Assembly (NCBI GenBank): GCA_030867875.1 | Contig: JAOWCC010000019.1 | Location: 38,049,976-38,113,975, forward strand | DNA from: Actinernus sp. WN-2022 | Taxonomy: Eukaryota; Cnidaria; Anthozoa; Actiniaria; Actinernidae | Length of the DNA stretch: 64,000 bases | Direction: 5' to 3' | Shown: positions 35,001 to 42,000 of the stretch, piece by piece | How positions within the stretch are numbered: the first letter of the stretch is position 1 | Layout: each line of letters starts with the position of its first letter | Program-made: the position numbers and the translations under genes | The notes under the pieces: model-generated | The model's database searches: none | Seen by the model: the letters and a program-made list of their open reading frames with translations, nothing else | Told to the model about the DNA's origin: nothing

Positions 35001-37202
35001 TCTTGTAACTGGGCTGATAAGAACAACCAAACCCAACTACGATACTTGCCGTTTTATTATTCTAAACAATCTTTGTTCAATAAAATTGATAAAGTAATTT
35101 TAAGCATGGTTTGCGCTTTTTATTGCATATACAGTACCGCCTGGAATTATTGAAGCATCGGGTCGCGGTCAAACCGCGGTAATACCGCGGTCATTGGACG
35201 CGGTATTACCGCACCATGGACGAGGTTTTACCGCGGTAAAGCCGAGGCTTTATCGCGGCCAAATTATTCACCGCAATGAAAGCCGCGGTCAAAATCCGCG
35301 GTCATGACACAATACTGTAGTATTGTGCAAAAGTCATGCAAACGTATTTCGACGAATTTCGCTCTTTGTTCCTACGAATGTCGCCGAAATTTCGACGGGC
35401 AACTTTTCGTTCGAAATTTCGACGAAGAATTGATCAGATACGCGAAAATTCGAATGCCAAAGCGAAATATCGCCAACCTGCGAGCGACATTTCGACGATA
35501 TTTCGTTCAGATTGTCAAACGAAAATTCGGACCAGGTTTATCGAAATATCGTGATCCGAAATTTCGCGTACGTGTTCATTGCCCAGTTTTGTATTTTAAC
35601 CTTTCTTTTACTAGGATTAACGCGTGACAAATTCGAATTCATGACAAACAGTTTTACAAACGTACAGTAAGATGGTTTTGGTAAATAACCTGCGTGCCAG
35701 AGGCGTCAAAAAGTCAAGATTCTTAATAAAAGTCCCTGTCAATCGTGAACTGTCAGCCAGACGCGTGTCTCATTTCTGACACAAATACCGCGGGGGCGCA
35801 ATTAATTTCCATTTACGCGAACTGACTGATCTGATCCGATGCATTAAAGCTCTTTTAATTCAAAAGGAATTACACTTTCCCAGTAGAAGTTTTCTGGTAA
35901 GAGAATAGAAGTTTTTGCACGTCTTTCAATATGACAAACGTTGCTTCATAACTCTGTTGATGTTCTATAAAATTTCAGACTGACACGTTCACGCCTGACT
36001 GATTGCACGTGGAAATTCAGAAGAGTTGAGATTTTAATACACAAACATTTACAATGATTTCTGCCGAAACCTTTGAATACTAGTAACAAGACAAGGATCT
36101 GCCGTAAATGTGAAACTACACTGAAGCAAAAGTTTATTTGGTGTTATGTTTTGCGCTCAGCGGAGAATCTTTTAGAATCTTTTATTTTCGCCGTTCATTC
36201 AGAACTCTAACGGCGGCCGGGTTAGAATCTTAAAGATTCTAAAGTCTTAATTAGTTTCACCGATGAGTGCTTCTTTACCCGCCGTTTGACTTCTGAATAA
36301 AAGATTCTAAAGTTAACAGCGGTGTTGAATAAAGAATGAAAAGAACGCCGAGTCATCACTACATCTTCACACTAAAGTCAATGATTTCGGCGTGATACAA
36401 ATCTCAGAGGCCGCGGCCGTGACCGCGGCCGTGACCAACTAATTACCGCAGTTTACCGCGGTTTTACCGAGGTATTACCGCGGTAATACTGCGGTCATTC
36501 TGAGGTCAAACCGCGGTATTACCTCGGTCATTGGACGCGGTAAAACCGCGGTAAATGCTTCAATAATTCCAGGCGGTACTGTACATATAATTTGACTAGA
36601 CAAGAAATCGATGAAAGTCGATATTAATCGATATCAATCGATGATAAATATTCAAATATCGATTGATATTGGAAATCGATGAGCAATCGATAATCACACG
36701 AATCCATCACATCGATTGTTCATCGATTTCCATTATCAATCGACTGATTTGTTATCGATTTTCATCGATTGGGTACACCAGGATATTTTTCAGTACTGTT
36801 CTAATAAAATTTTGAGATCAGCAGCTTGATCAAAGTAGGTTGGATGTTATTCTCAACTGCAACTGGACACAAGATATCAAATGGTTCTGTACTGTAGCTA
36901 TACAGGTACTGGTGAGTGATGGTGTAGTAGATTACTATACTGAATGCAGGGAACAACCGACGAAGTACATCTACCCCGACAATCACCTGCATGTCATGCT
37001 CAGAGCTTGGCCTGGGTTTGGGATCTAATCAGCAAAATTATACGAATACTAAAACAAGATGCAATCTCAATTTATGCATAAGTCACAGACAGGTTAGGGA
37101 GTATGTCGTAAATTTCATTTCTATCTAGATGAGAAGCAGTATTTGAGTAGAAATACCCCATTACTTACCAGCTACAAGCCTGAACCCTCCTGCAACCAAC
37201 AT
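11240..37202 (-). CDS. NDUFA9: NADH dehydrogenase 1 alpha subcomplex subunit 9, 12 exons
   Basis: Nuclear gene for an accessory subunit of mitochondrial complex I, an atypical short-chain dehydrogenase that binds NADPH structurally in the matrix arm. Twelve exons (listed separately) join in phase to about 365 codons; human NDUFA9 has 377. Visible features: a basic, hydrophobic N-terminus consistent with mitochondrial targeting; the Rossmann motif GATGFLG (residues 52-58); MGDLGQINFF; VVNLIGR; EAGVERFIHVS; LRPGTIFGHEDKFLN; and the C-terminal LPGLEDLGIKPTPLEAEAI and VLRRHR, all hallmark NDUFA9 segments. The start is supported by a GCCGCCATG context and by the targeting sequence. Exon 11 is tentative. 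The gene spans 26 kb because introns are filled with transposons. It is divergent from the TERB1-like gene. Confidence 0.95.
11838..12336. mobile_element. MITE, 499 bp, long inverted ends, in NDUFA9 intron 11
   Basis: Ends begin GTTAAAGGGAACCTCGGCTG and stay complementary for about 60 bp each. The interior carries an inexact 80-bp direct duplication (CCATCTTGGATTATA... near 11989 and 12068) and an inverse copy of that segment near 12165. No coding sequence. Confidence 0.85.
12482..12720. repeat. Foldback repeat shared with 37.98-38.18 kb
   Basis: TTCTCTTCTTGTTTACCTGT at the left is inverted at 12610-12643, with two inverted GGTTAGGATTTGTCTTAG blocks between. The right part (GAGCTAG.GTTCACAGGTAAAC through TTTTTGAGCGCTCCT) recurs at 38085-38155, so this is a dispersed family. 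Confidence 0.7.
12873..12936 (-). CDS. NDUFA9: NDUFA9 exon 11 (tentative)
   Basis: A pyrimidine-rich acceptor (TTTCCTGCCCAG) opens a 64-nt frame that fits the phase left by exon 10 (2) and required by exon 12 (0). It reads ERANIKASQPWQPSLT, comparable in position to the family's 'FEISPFEPWIT', but the following CLFSWL replaces a normally charged stretch and the donor (GTTTAT) is weak. A strong alternative donor, GTAAGT, lies 24 bases further but would pass a stop. The true exon may have another boundary or lie elsewhere in 11414-13303. Confidence 0.3.
13010..13225. repeat. Dispersed repeat, sister copy at 16.08-16.26 kb
   Basis: The blocks ATCCTGATTT.CATAAACTTT, CTTTGATTTTCTC.GCCAAA, ATAACTGAA and a small dyad of GGATTTACAAAC occur in the same order at 16090-16255. 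Both copies are in NDUFA9 introns. Confidence 0.65.
13304..13393 (-). CDS. NDUFA9: NDUFA9 exon 10
   Basis: Acceptor CCCAG, donor GTAAGT, entering and leaving in phase 2. It encodes GEYYLYDVIDYIYRVLRRNF and GHYNVPRKAY, matching the amphipathic 'YLLFHLVKYIF' region of the family. Confidence 0.9.
14053..14335 (+). mobile_element. tRNA-derived SINE
   Basis: Head with box A TAGCTTAGTGGTTAAG and box B GGTTCAAACCC, spaced as in a tRNA (14065-14118). The body (AACTGAGTAGAAGGTGCTGC..., GTAAAACCG) is unrelated to tRNA, and the tail is TTTACTTACTTTACTT. The tRNA-like part lacks a convincing full cloverleaf, so it is a SINE and not a functional tRNA gene. Confidence 0.75.
14838..14914 (-). CDS. NDUFA9: NDUFA9 exon 9
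   Basis: Acceptor ACATGTAG, donor GTTAGT; enters phase 0, leaves phase 2. It encodes VADVAQSILGSIMEEGSAGQ then TYELVG, equal to the family's 'VVDVSKGIVNAVKDP...F.FVG'. Confidence 0.92.
15205..15800 (-). mobile_element. LINE 3' end with (ATT)n tail (likely)
   Basis: A run of AAT triplets (15208-15246) followed by CAGGG..., read on the minus strand, resembles a LINE 3' end with (ATT)n tail, as at 24958-24977. The upstream boundary is not visible and no protein remains. Confidence 0.35.
16080..16260. repeat. Dispersed repeat, sister of 13.01-13.22 kb
   Basis: Same ordered blocks as the copy at 13010-13225, diverged by point changes and indels. Confidence 0.65.
16442..16512 (-). CDS. NDUFA9: NDUFA9 exon 8
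   Basis: Acceptor TTGTTGTAG, donor GTAAGT; enters phase 1, leaves phase 0. It encodes YLRSLPLGIPLIEGGMNTTK and MPVY, matching 'P.PLGSLGWKTVKQPVY'. Confidence 0.92.
16848..17000. repeat. Foldback repeat in NDUFA9 intron 7
   Basis: CAAAGACTTTGGTGGCCCCT and CGTGTAGGCAACACATGAAT at the left are matched inverted by ATTCATGTTTGCCTACATGA and ACCAAGACTTTG at the right. Confidence 0.65.
17286..17388 (-). CDS. NDUFA9: NDUFA9 exon 7
   Basis: Acceptor TATTAAAG, donor GTAAGT; enters phase 0, leaves phase 1. It encodes ALGELAVKEEFPNATILRPG then TIFGHEDKFLNYYA, matching 'AVGEKVVRDAFPEAIIVKP.DIFGREDRFLN'. Confidence 0.95.
17450..17585. repeat. Foldback repeat in NDUFA9 intron 6
   Basis: AGGAAAATCACATGCCTGAC and AATTCC.CGTTAAATTGCAC at the left recur inverted at 17537-17585, with a short GATATC-centred loop. 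Confidence 0.7.
18018..18083 (-). repeat. tRNA-like SINE head or tRNA pseudogene
   Basis: Minus strand reads TAGCTCAAGTGGTAGAGCGG with a box-B-like GGTTGGAATCC downstream. It lacks a complete acceptor stem, so a functional tRNA is unlikely. Confidence 0.55.
18142..18704. repeat. Near-perfect 563-bp palindrome
   Basis: Two arms of about 280 bp are inverse complements, from AACTTCAGA (18142) to TCTGAAGTT (18704). The spacer is 3 bases (TTA, 18425-18427) between GTATAG and CTATAC. The only clear difference is one extra hexamer in a CATGTACATG stretch of the left arm (about 18216). It lies in NDUFA9 intron 6. A partial relative of the arm (ACTTTGTGTTTAA) is at 18846-18858. Confidence 0.9.
19039..19180 (-). 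CDS. NDUFA9: NDUFA9 exon 6
   Basis: Acceptor TTTAAACACAG, donor GTATGT; enters phase 2, leaves phase 0. It encodes NFSFEEVHVEGARTIARAAK, EAGVERFIHVSALNA and SKLLKSK. The EAGVERFIHVS block is the strongest single NDUFA9 signature in the window. Confidence 0.96.
19388..20010 (+). mobile_element. tRNA-derived SINE, split by an inserted element
   Basis: The tRNA-like head (GGTGGCACAGTGTGTTAGTG, GCTCGCCTCTCACCGCTGCA) matches the SINE at 2274. After box B the match breaks and resumes at about 19812 with TTGAGTTTG, TTTTCTCCGG and GTAGTGGGGAGTGTGTGTGG. The interruption is a separate repeat (next entry). Confidence 0.75.
19458..19810. mobile_element. Element inserted into the SINE
   Basis: This sequence begins CATATGCCCCGGGGGGTACT and contains repeated ACCCTGTTCCAGACCAA or close variants (near 19529, 19565, 19590, 19752, 19783). 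It splits the SINE. The internal repeated motif marks it as a separate repeat family; ends and target duplication are unclear. Confidence 0.6.
20111..20202 (-). CDS. NDUFA9: NDUFA9 exon 5
   Basis: Acceptor TTTTTTTTTCTCAG, donor GTGGAG; enters phase 0, leaves phase 2. It encodes DFHLKNPEAVAKMVKQCNVV then VNLIGRGFET, matching 'VVQHSNVVINLIGRDWET'. Confidence 0.95.
20823..21320. mobile_element. pogo/Tigger-like MITE, TA target duplication
   Basis: Begins CAGTAGAACCCCACTAACTC and ends GATTCTACTG, flanked by TA on both sides. Subterminal repeats of AACTCGAAC-type sequence fill both ends. These CAGTAGAACC ends with TA duplication match the pogo/Tigger group of Tc1/mariner. The interior lacks a transposase. 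Confidence 0.8.
21377..21465 (-). CDS. NDUFA9: NDUFA9 exon 4
   Basis: Acceptor CTCGCGTAG, donor GTAAGT; enters phase 1, leaves phase 0. It encodes GTQMTVPFRGDEHDIRHIRL and MGDLGQINFF, matching 'GSQVIIPYRCD..DIMHLRPMGDLGQLLF'. Confidence 0.95.
22925..23075. promoter_or_regulatory. Cluster of AACCGTT/AACGGTT motifs
   Basis: At least seven copies of AACCGTT or AACGGTT in both orientations lie within 150 bp, just upstream of the LINE reading frame. They fit the animal MYB consensus YAACKG/YAACNG. It may instead be the subterminal part of a foldback repeat. Function unproven. Confidence 0.35.
23087..24978 (+). pseudogene. Decayed CR1/L2-like LINE with reverse transcriptase
   Basis: Three frame-shifted pieces form the polymerase of a non-LTR retrotransposon. 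23087-23956 holds the fingers and palm: VKSCPLDPVPVLVLKE, FRPISN, LLLLDLSAAFNTVDHGILLD (motif A) and PLTCGVPQ. 23934-24278 holds the catalytic FYADDTQLY (motif C) and LNKLKLNIDKTELLVI. 24566-24838 holds the C-terminal PKLWNNLPLEIR and FKSRLKIYLFK. The VLGP..F segment between GVPQ and YADD is disrupted, and a stop at 23954 and frameshifts make it inactive. The endonuclease is absent, so it is 5'-truncated. The 3' end is an (ATT)n tail at 24958-24977. It sits in NDUFA9 intron 3, opposite strand. Confidence 0.88.
25831..26425. mobile_element. Nested MITE with TTA target duplication
   Basis: Inverted ends TGCACCAGTCAAAGTAAACC run into a poly-C tract at the left and poly-G at the right. TTA flanks both ends (25828-25830 and 26426-26428), the 3-bp duplication of PIF/Harbinger transposons. 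It interrupts the AAGATCTT array. The interior repeats TTGCCCCAC/GTGGGGC-like motifs. Confidence 0.8.
28085..28257. repeat. Foldback repeat
   Basis: AACAAATCGCACACATTTTG and on through GACGCCATAAAATGT recur inverted up to 28257 with almost no mismatches; the loop is about 30 bp. Confidence 0.8.
28630..29467. mobile_element. Foldback element with internal 56-bp triplication
   Basis: Ends TTACACTCGTTCTCAATAAC and the following CACGTGCAGGTTCGAA are inverted at 29430-29467. Inside, a 56-bp unit beginning AAAATAGGGAAATC (near 28828, 28883, 28939) is repeated three times almost exactly. It lies in the core of the 25.1-30.8 kb element. Confidence 0.75.
29997..30550. repeat. 41-bp tandem array, about 13 units
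   Basis: The unit contains TGTAAGATCTTGGCAAGATC and CTACAAGATTTGGCAGGATA, with a period of exactly 41 bp. Units are nearly identical, so amplification is recent. It is an expansion within the AAGATCTT-rich right end. Confidence 0.95.
30985..31102 (-). CDS. NDUFA9: NDUFA9 exon 3
   Basis: Acceptor TTATCTTGCAG, donor GTATGG; enters phase 0, leaves phase 1. It encodes RKLSYLPKQGTGGRSSFNGV and SATVFGATGFLGRYVVNRL. It carries the dinucleotide-binding GATGFLG loop. Confidence 0.97.
31517..31727. repeat. Foldback repeat in NDUFA9 intron 2
   Basis: GTGGCTCTTATGGGTG and GGATTGGGCTACC at the left match TAGCCCAATCC and CACCCATACATGTAAGAGCC at the right in inverse order. Confidence 0.65.
31917..32217. 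mobile_element. Foldback MITE, about 300 bp
   Basis: Ends ATGGAGAAATTCCCAG and its inverse are followed by long inverted arms (GAGGACAGTACAGCCTCAGA, CCTCGTGA, GATGTCAGCAAGACCCCCT). Arms differ at scattered positions and by small indels. Confidence 0.8.
33270..33313 (-). CDS. NDUFA9: NDUFA9 exon 2
   Basis: Acceptor TTTTTTAG, donor GTGAGA; 44 nt, enters phase 1, leaves phase 0. It encodes GSPGKPLIGLAIATK, the distal part of the presumed targeting sequence. Confidence 0.88.
33418..33754. mobile_element. MITE with CCGTAAAATYCC-type ends
   Basis: Left end CCGTAAAATCCCAGTTATAA; the right end is an imperfect inverse with three AACCGG-containing repeats (CTTATAACCGGGGGG). No coding sequence. Confidence 0.65.
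34793..36779. mobile_element. Element with ATCGAT-rich ends, host of a nested element
   Basis: Inverted ends GGTGTACCCAATCGATG lie at 34793 and 36779. Subterminal ATCGAT palindromes recur (at least seven at the right, several at the left). Without the nested element it is about 535 bp and non-coding. Confidence 0.8.
35132..36581. mobile_element. Nested TA-flanked element with ACCGCGGT arrays
   Basis: Inverted ends CAGTACCGCCTGGAATTATT are flanked by TA (35130-35131 and 36582-36583), indicating Tc1/mariner-like integration. Next to each end are repeated ACCGCGG(T) palindromes and 'GGTCATTGGACGCGGTA'-like units. The 1.1-kb centre has TTCGACGAA-type repeats and a second pair of inverted blocks (AGAATCTTTTA..., TTAAAGATTCT). 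No transposase domain is evident in the 107-codon frame at 35304-35627. Confidence 0.85.
37169..37202 (-). CDS. NDUFA9: NDUFA9 exon 1 with start codon
   Basis: ATG at 37202-37200 in the context GGCCGCCATGT, followed by MLVAGGFRLVAG and donor GTAAGTAA. Leaves phase 1 into exon 2. Reading is consistent with a mitochondrial targeting N-terminus (hydrophobic, one Arg, no acid). Confidence 0.88.
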
Positions 37203-37208
37203 GGCGGC
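37197..37208 (+). promoter_or_regulatory. TISU/YY1-type motif over the NDUFA9 start
   Basis: CAACATGGCGGC matches the published TISU consensus SAASATGGCGGC at all 12 positions, and the core is a YY1 site. It is on the strand opposite NDUFA9 and overlaps its start codon. YY1 sites at start regions are common in nuclear respiratory genes; the orientation here is the reverse of a classic TISU. Confidence 0.5.
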
Positions 37209-37247
37209 CACACACACCACGAGCCCGCGATATAGAGGTTATAGTCA

Positions 37248-37923
37248 CACAGCGGTCAAACGTCTGCGCGTGCGTATTACGGTCAGTCTGGTGGGCGGCC
37301 GCGCGAATTTCCCGCGCAAAATTTACCGTAAAACATATTACAACAACCCGGTGTTTAAAAAAAAAACTCGGCTTGTGAACTTCTACCCCCAAAAGTTAAG
37401 AAAAGTACGTAAAAGTTAAGCTTTATATTTTCACAGTCGACGGGAAATTGAACAAACTTCAAGCTGTGAGTTTACCCAAAAAAATTGTAATTTACCAAAA
37501 AAGTTATCAAGGTTTTAAAACGGGTGTGTTATAGTAGGCTCGTTATAGTAGGCTCGTTATAGTAGGCTCGTTATAGTAGGTACCAGTGGCACCACGCAGC
37601 GGTCAAACGTCTGCGCATGTGTCAAAAGTCTTGCAACAACAACCTATTCCAAAACAAATTCAAAGCGAGCCGGCGGCCGTCACTGTTCACAAACCCGCTT
37701 TCAAACCTTGAGAACTTCTTTGGTAAATTACGAAACAATTTGGTAAACTCACAGTTTGAAGTTTGTTCAATTTCCCGTCGACTGTACGTGTGAAAATAAA
37801 AAGCTTAACTTTCACGTATTTTTCTTAACTTTTGTGGGTAGAAGTTCACTGTAATATGTTTTAAGGTAAATTTTGTGCGGGAAATTCGCGCGGCCGCCCA
37901 CGCGCAGACGTTTGACCGCTGTG
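37248..37923. mobile_element. 676-bp foldback transposon in the NDUFA9 promoter
   Basis: Ends CACAGCGGTCAAACGTCTGC are exact inverse copies (37248 and 37923), and the arms continue for about 200 bp each (GCGCGAATTTCCCGC, TTAAGAAAA, CAATTTCCCGTCGAC motifs). A partial third copy of the end is internal at 37598-37618, and four 14-bp GGCTCGTTATAGTA-type repeats occur at 37530-37580. It begins about 45 bases upstream of the NDUFA9 start codon. Confidence 0.85.
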
Positions 37924-37934
37924 TTAACGCAATT

Positions 37935-38316
37935 CTCCCCGTTGAATTAACAATTATCCTGAAATGGCAAACACGCTTGGAACAATGATAATCGTTAATT
38001 CTACGACAAATCCTAATCCGAACCACAAAACAAACCCTAACCATCGGACGAGTTCACGGGTAAACGACGGGTTCTCACTCACCTAGAGCTAGGGTTCACA
38101 GGTAAACAAGAAGAGAAGGTAAAGAGAGGAAAAGTATTTTTTGAGCGCTCCTACTCGGACCCCTTTGCGTGTACTGCAGTGTAGTGCAGACGTCATCACT
38201 ACTACACTAAGCCGGCCTTTTATCCTTGACTGGTTTTCAGAATGTCATTAGAATTACGATTATCGTTATTTCAAGCGTGTTTTCCATTTAAGGATAGTTG
38301 TGAATTCAACGGGGAG
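37935..38316. mobile_element. Foldback element between the divergent genes
   Basis: CTCCCCGTTGAATTAACAAT at the left and ATTCAACGGGGAG at the right, with inverted GGCAAACACGCTTG and GATAATCGTTAATTC blocks. The interior holds the 12.5-kb family segment (GAGCTAGGGTTCACAGG). Confidence 0.75.
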
Positions 38317-38944
38317 GATGTGTTGCCTGTGTGCAGTGGAGTGGTCCCAGTCCTGCTCGTGCAAAACCTTTGCGCGCCTAATCAAAGATGGCGATGAAAA
38401 GAATTGGAGAACAAGGGTGAAAAAATATATCATTTGATTTGTACACGTGCTATCGAAACTTAATATGTTTCAATCAATTTATTCGATTTTTTTAAATTTA
38501 TTTTTTATAGATGTTTTGACAGTATATATCAGCATGGATCACAACGCCTGCCATGTAAAGTGGTCAGCAGTCTTAGTAAAAGGAACCAAGGCACCCCAGG
38601 AACGAGGTTGGAAGGGAGCATTATAATTTATAGTGGAGTAGTGGTGTGGAAAGTTGTACCCAAAATTTCTATCGTTTTGCCCTTGCGAGAAAGGTATTAA
38701 CATCGAAGTTTCGCAGTACAATTTAACTGATCGAAGTGAACTTTTAGTAGGCACTATGACGACTGCAAGTTTATACGTTTTAGACCTGGCCCTGGCCTTC
38801 ACTTCACTTCAGTCTTTCATTTGACATTTGTACTGCAAATTTGTAGTCTTCGTCTATAAATTGTTGCTTGTCAGTACCTTGCAGTGAATTAGCTGGTTTG
38901 AACTGATGAATTCAACCCTCGTTAACTGTTCCTCGTAGCTAGAA

Positions 38945-39074
38945 ATGTCGACAAACATGTCTCGAGTTATGGCTGATGTTAAGTTGTTGGTAGACGCTTT
39001 CAAATACATGTATGCGGAGGAGTCTTTTTCTCAAGAAACGTTCTCTGCAACACATACTCTTCTTTCTCAAAACG
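38945..39074 (+). CDS. TERB1: TERB1-like exon 1 with start codon
   Basis: ATG in AGAAATG context; encodes MSTNMSRVMADVKLLVDAFK, then FSQETFSATHTLLSQN; donor GTGAGT, phase 1. Confidence 0.8.
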
Positions 39075-42000
39075 GTGAGTATTAACTATTATTAAAACTA
39101 TTCATTTGCGACCCTCAGCGCTTCACTGGTTGTCAGTTTCTCTTTGACGGCACCAAATATATATGTACACTTTATGTTCATTTAAGTTATTCATTCCTTT
39201 GCTTTCCAACTAACAAATTAAATGTAAAATGAGCTACAAACAAACGAACTTGTAAACAATACAAAATGATGCAAATTGATATATAAAACGACAAAATGTA
39301 AATAATAAACACTGAAACACGAGAGGGAAAAAGCCGGACGAGATTGTGAATGGAATGTATTTCGTCTTAATAATATTTCCTCTTATTGATTATTGTTTGT
39401 GATGTAGTAGAAAATTAGTAAATTGAATCAAAAACTTTCCCTTGCAAGGGACAATGCCACCATACAGGTCAAATATAATTATTCCCAAACCATACAAATA
39501 AGCCTTGCAGCATCCTGTTTTACTGATTTAAGATCCTGCCAAGGTGATCTGATCCTTCTATGTTGGAAGACAAGAGGTGGAGAAAATGTTGTTTTTTATC
39601 CTGAGATTTTTTCAAGAATCCCTCTGTTATCTCAAACCTCTACCCTAATAATTTATAAGACCCCCCAAAAACTTTTTTTTAAATTTCAGGACGCCCACTT
39701 TATACTGGCGCTTGTTCTCCTTATACCCCCTTCTGGCCCCACTTCCAACATTAACATTGACTAGTTCCTTATCTCAGTTAAAATTCTGTCAAAGGTTCCA
39801 GCATTTTCCTAAAAAAACAACACTCAGTCATTGTACAATTAAGCAGTGTCTTGTATCTCCTCTTTTGCTTTGACGAAGGGCTAGTGCTCGAAACATCAGC
39901 TACTACTCGCTCTCCACAGTAGTTAGCATACCTTAATTAACTTGTAGTATATAATGTTGATCATACCAGTCTTGTATCTTAATTTCCTCAGAGTTAGCAC
40001 AAGATTGTTTTGAAGTCAATGGTGGTCTGCAGATTGTGCTGTCAATAGCCAAAGATTGTAACAAGGAGGAAGTTCAAAAGGATGCTCTTTTTACCCTGGC
40101 TACAGCAGTTGAAAATAATTGTAAGTATATATAGTAAAATAAACCATTCTCCTATCAAGTTACTTCCACAAGCCATTACAGAGGGTGGTATTGGGGAAGT
40201 ATGGATCACATTTTGCAGAAATTTAACATGCAGTTATAATTGCTTCACATTTCATGGACAGTTAATTAATTCCACAGGCTCGGACAAAAAAGGAGTTTGA
40301 TAAAATAGTTCTAGCTTTTCTCACATGGAAAAGAAGCCATTTCTCATTTCCGAAGCAAAAACCAATAGCAATAATGGCTCATAAAAGTTCCCTATACCAC
40401 CCTCATCATTGTTATACGCCCAGAGGGTACAAGGGTATGACGTGCGACCCCAAATGGTATGGTTTTTGAGCTGTCTTTATAGTCTGAAATTGGGTCATAA
40501 ATTTGGTATTTGTAGTCTGGAATAGGGTATGATCTTGACAGGGAAGTATGAGACTGCACATTTTCATATATTTCTCTTGTTATGAAATTCATATTATTAT
40601 TAAGAGTCAGCTGTATAGTGCAAAATATGTCTCTGAATCAGTTTCAGTACAGATTCAAAATAAATAATTCGTATATTTCCCTTATGGTATTACAGAAATA
40701 TTTTGTTATTTATGTTCTCAAGATCAAAGCATTAGCTCATGGCATTTTTTTTTGTCACCAATATTATTTCACTTGTGATTTTCTGCAAAATATTGTTATT
40801 TTTCCAGGCAAGTCACAGAAAGTTCTTCTGGACCCTAAAGTGTTTAAATTCATCAGGAATAACCTAAGTGCCAAGAGCATTGACATCAGAACCACAACTG
40901 CATTCCTTCTTCTCTGCCTAGCCTCTAACAATGGCAAGTTAAAGTCTTTCAGTTTGATAATATTTGAGCTTACAGAGACAGTAGCTGGCTCAGAAAATAC
41001 AGTGCTTAATTGAAGGGGTCCATTATTTGAAAACAAAACCCAGCATAAGTGACTTTTGATCAAGTATCAAATTATAAATGGAGAATTTAGAATGTGGTCA
41101 GTAGTCATTTATTAGAGAGTGTGTTAACCTATACATGTAGCTCTTCTATCGGCCCATATATATATAACAGCATGCAGATCGAGCCACATAAAAAACAGCA
41201 GCCCCAGTTTATTTCTGGTACAGTTCAATTTTTATCGGTAAAAACTGGCATAAAAAATGTTGGTTTAGCAACATCTCTGATTTAAGTTATTATGCTGTTC
41301 TAATGCAATTGGACCCATTCAATCACTGTCTAGCAGCTAGCAGTTAATATAGTTATCAATCTTTGTATTCAATTATCCATCGTAGTAAGAGTAAATTCAC
41401 AGGAGAAATTAATGTAATGGTTGGCTACATGGAAGCTCAGGGAACAGCTGTATAAATGTCATGGTACTTGTCTTGTATTCATCTTCAACTAACCATTGAA
41501 TGACAGTGCAAGACTTATTTTTTTATGCCCTCTTTTGGATAGAAAATATATTAGTTATGCACTTTTCTCATACTATAACTAAGGGAAGAGGTCAAAACAA
41601 TGGTACTCTGGTGGGACCCAATTTTGGTGGTTGTACCCGGAACCGACTACCTATTTTGGCAAAATCTAGATTTTTTACAACAAATATCTTCTTGAATAAA
41701 ATACTTATTGAAGAAGTAACTATATTTCTAGTTTCAACTGGCAGAGAAGAATGTGTTTCTGCATTAAAATCAGGTATCCCTATTTTACAATGCGAGAAAA
41801 TCACCCTCGAAAAAAGTGGTAGGGTCTATTACCCGCCACCCACCACCTCCCCTAACAAAAATGAGTCCCATTCGAAATCAATTGTTTTGATCTCTTCCCT
41901 AATACAGCCATCAATTTTATTCTGAAAAGAACTTTGATCTTTTCTTTGATCTATAGCTATTTACAGTAGCTTAGTTTAAATACTGTGTCCATACATTGTT

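Noticed and set aside
35304..35627. Transposase in the nested TA element
   Set aside because: The frame translates TTCGACGAA-type repeats (FDE, RNFD, RRYFVQ) and lacks the DDE catalytic pattern or a DNA-binding domain.
39423..39764. 113-codon frame in TERB1 intron 1
   Set aside because: Out of the gene's splice scheme and without recognisable similarity; may be part of a retroelement but not supportable.
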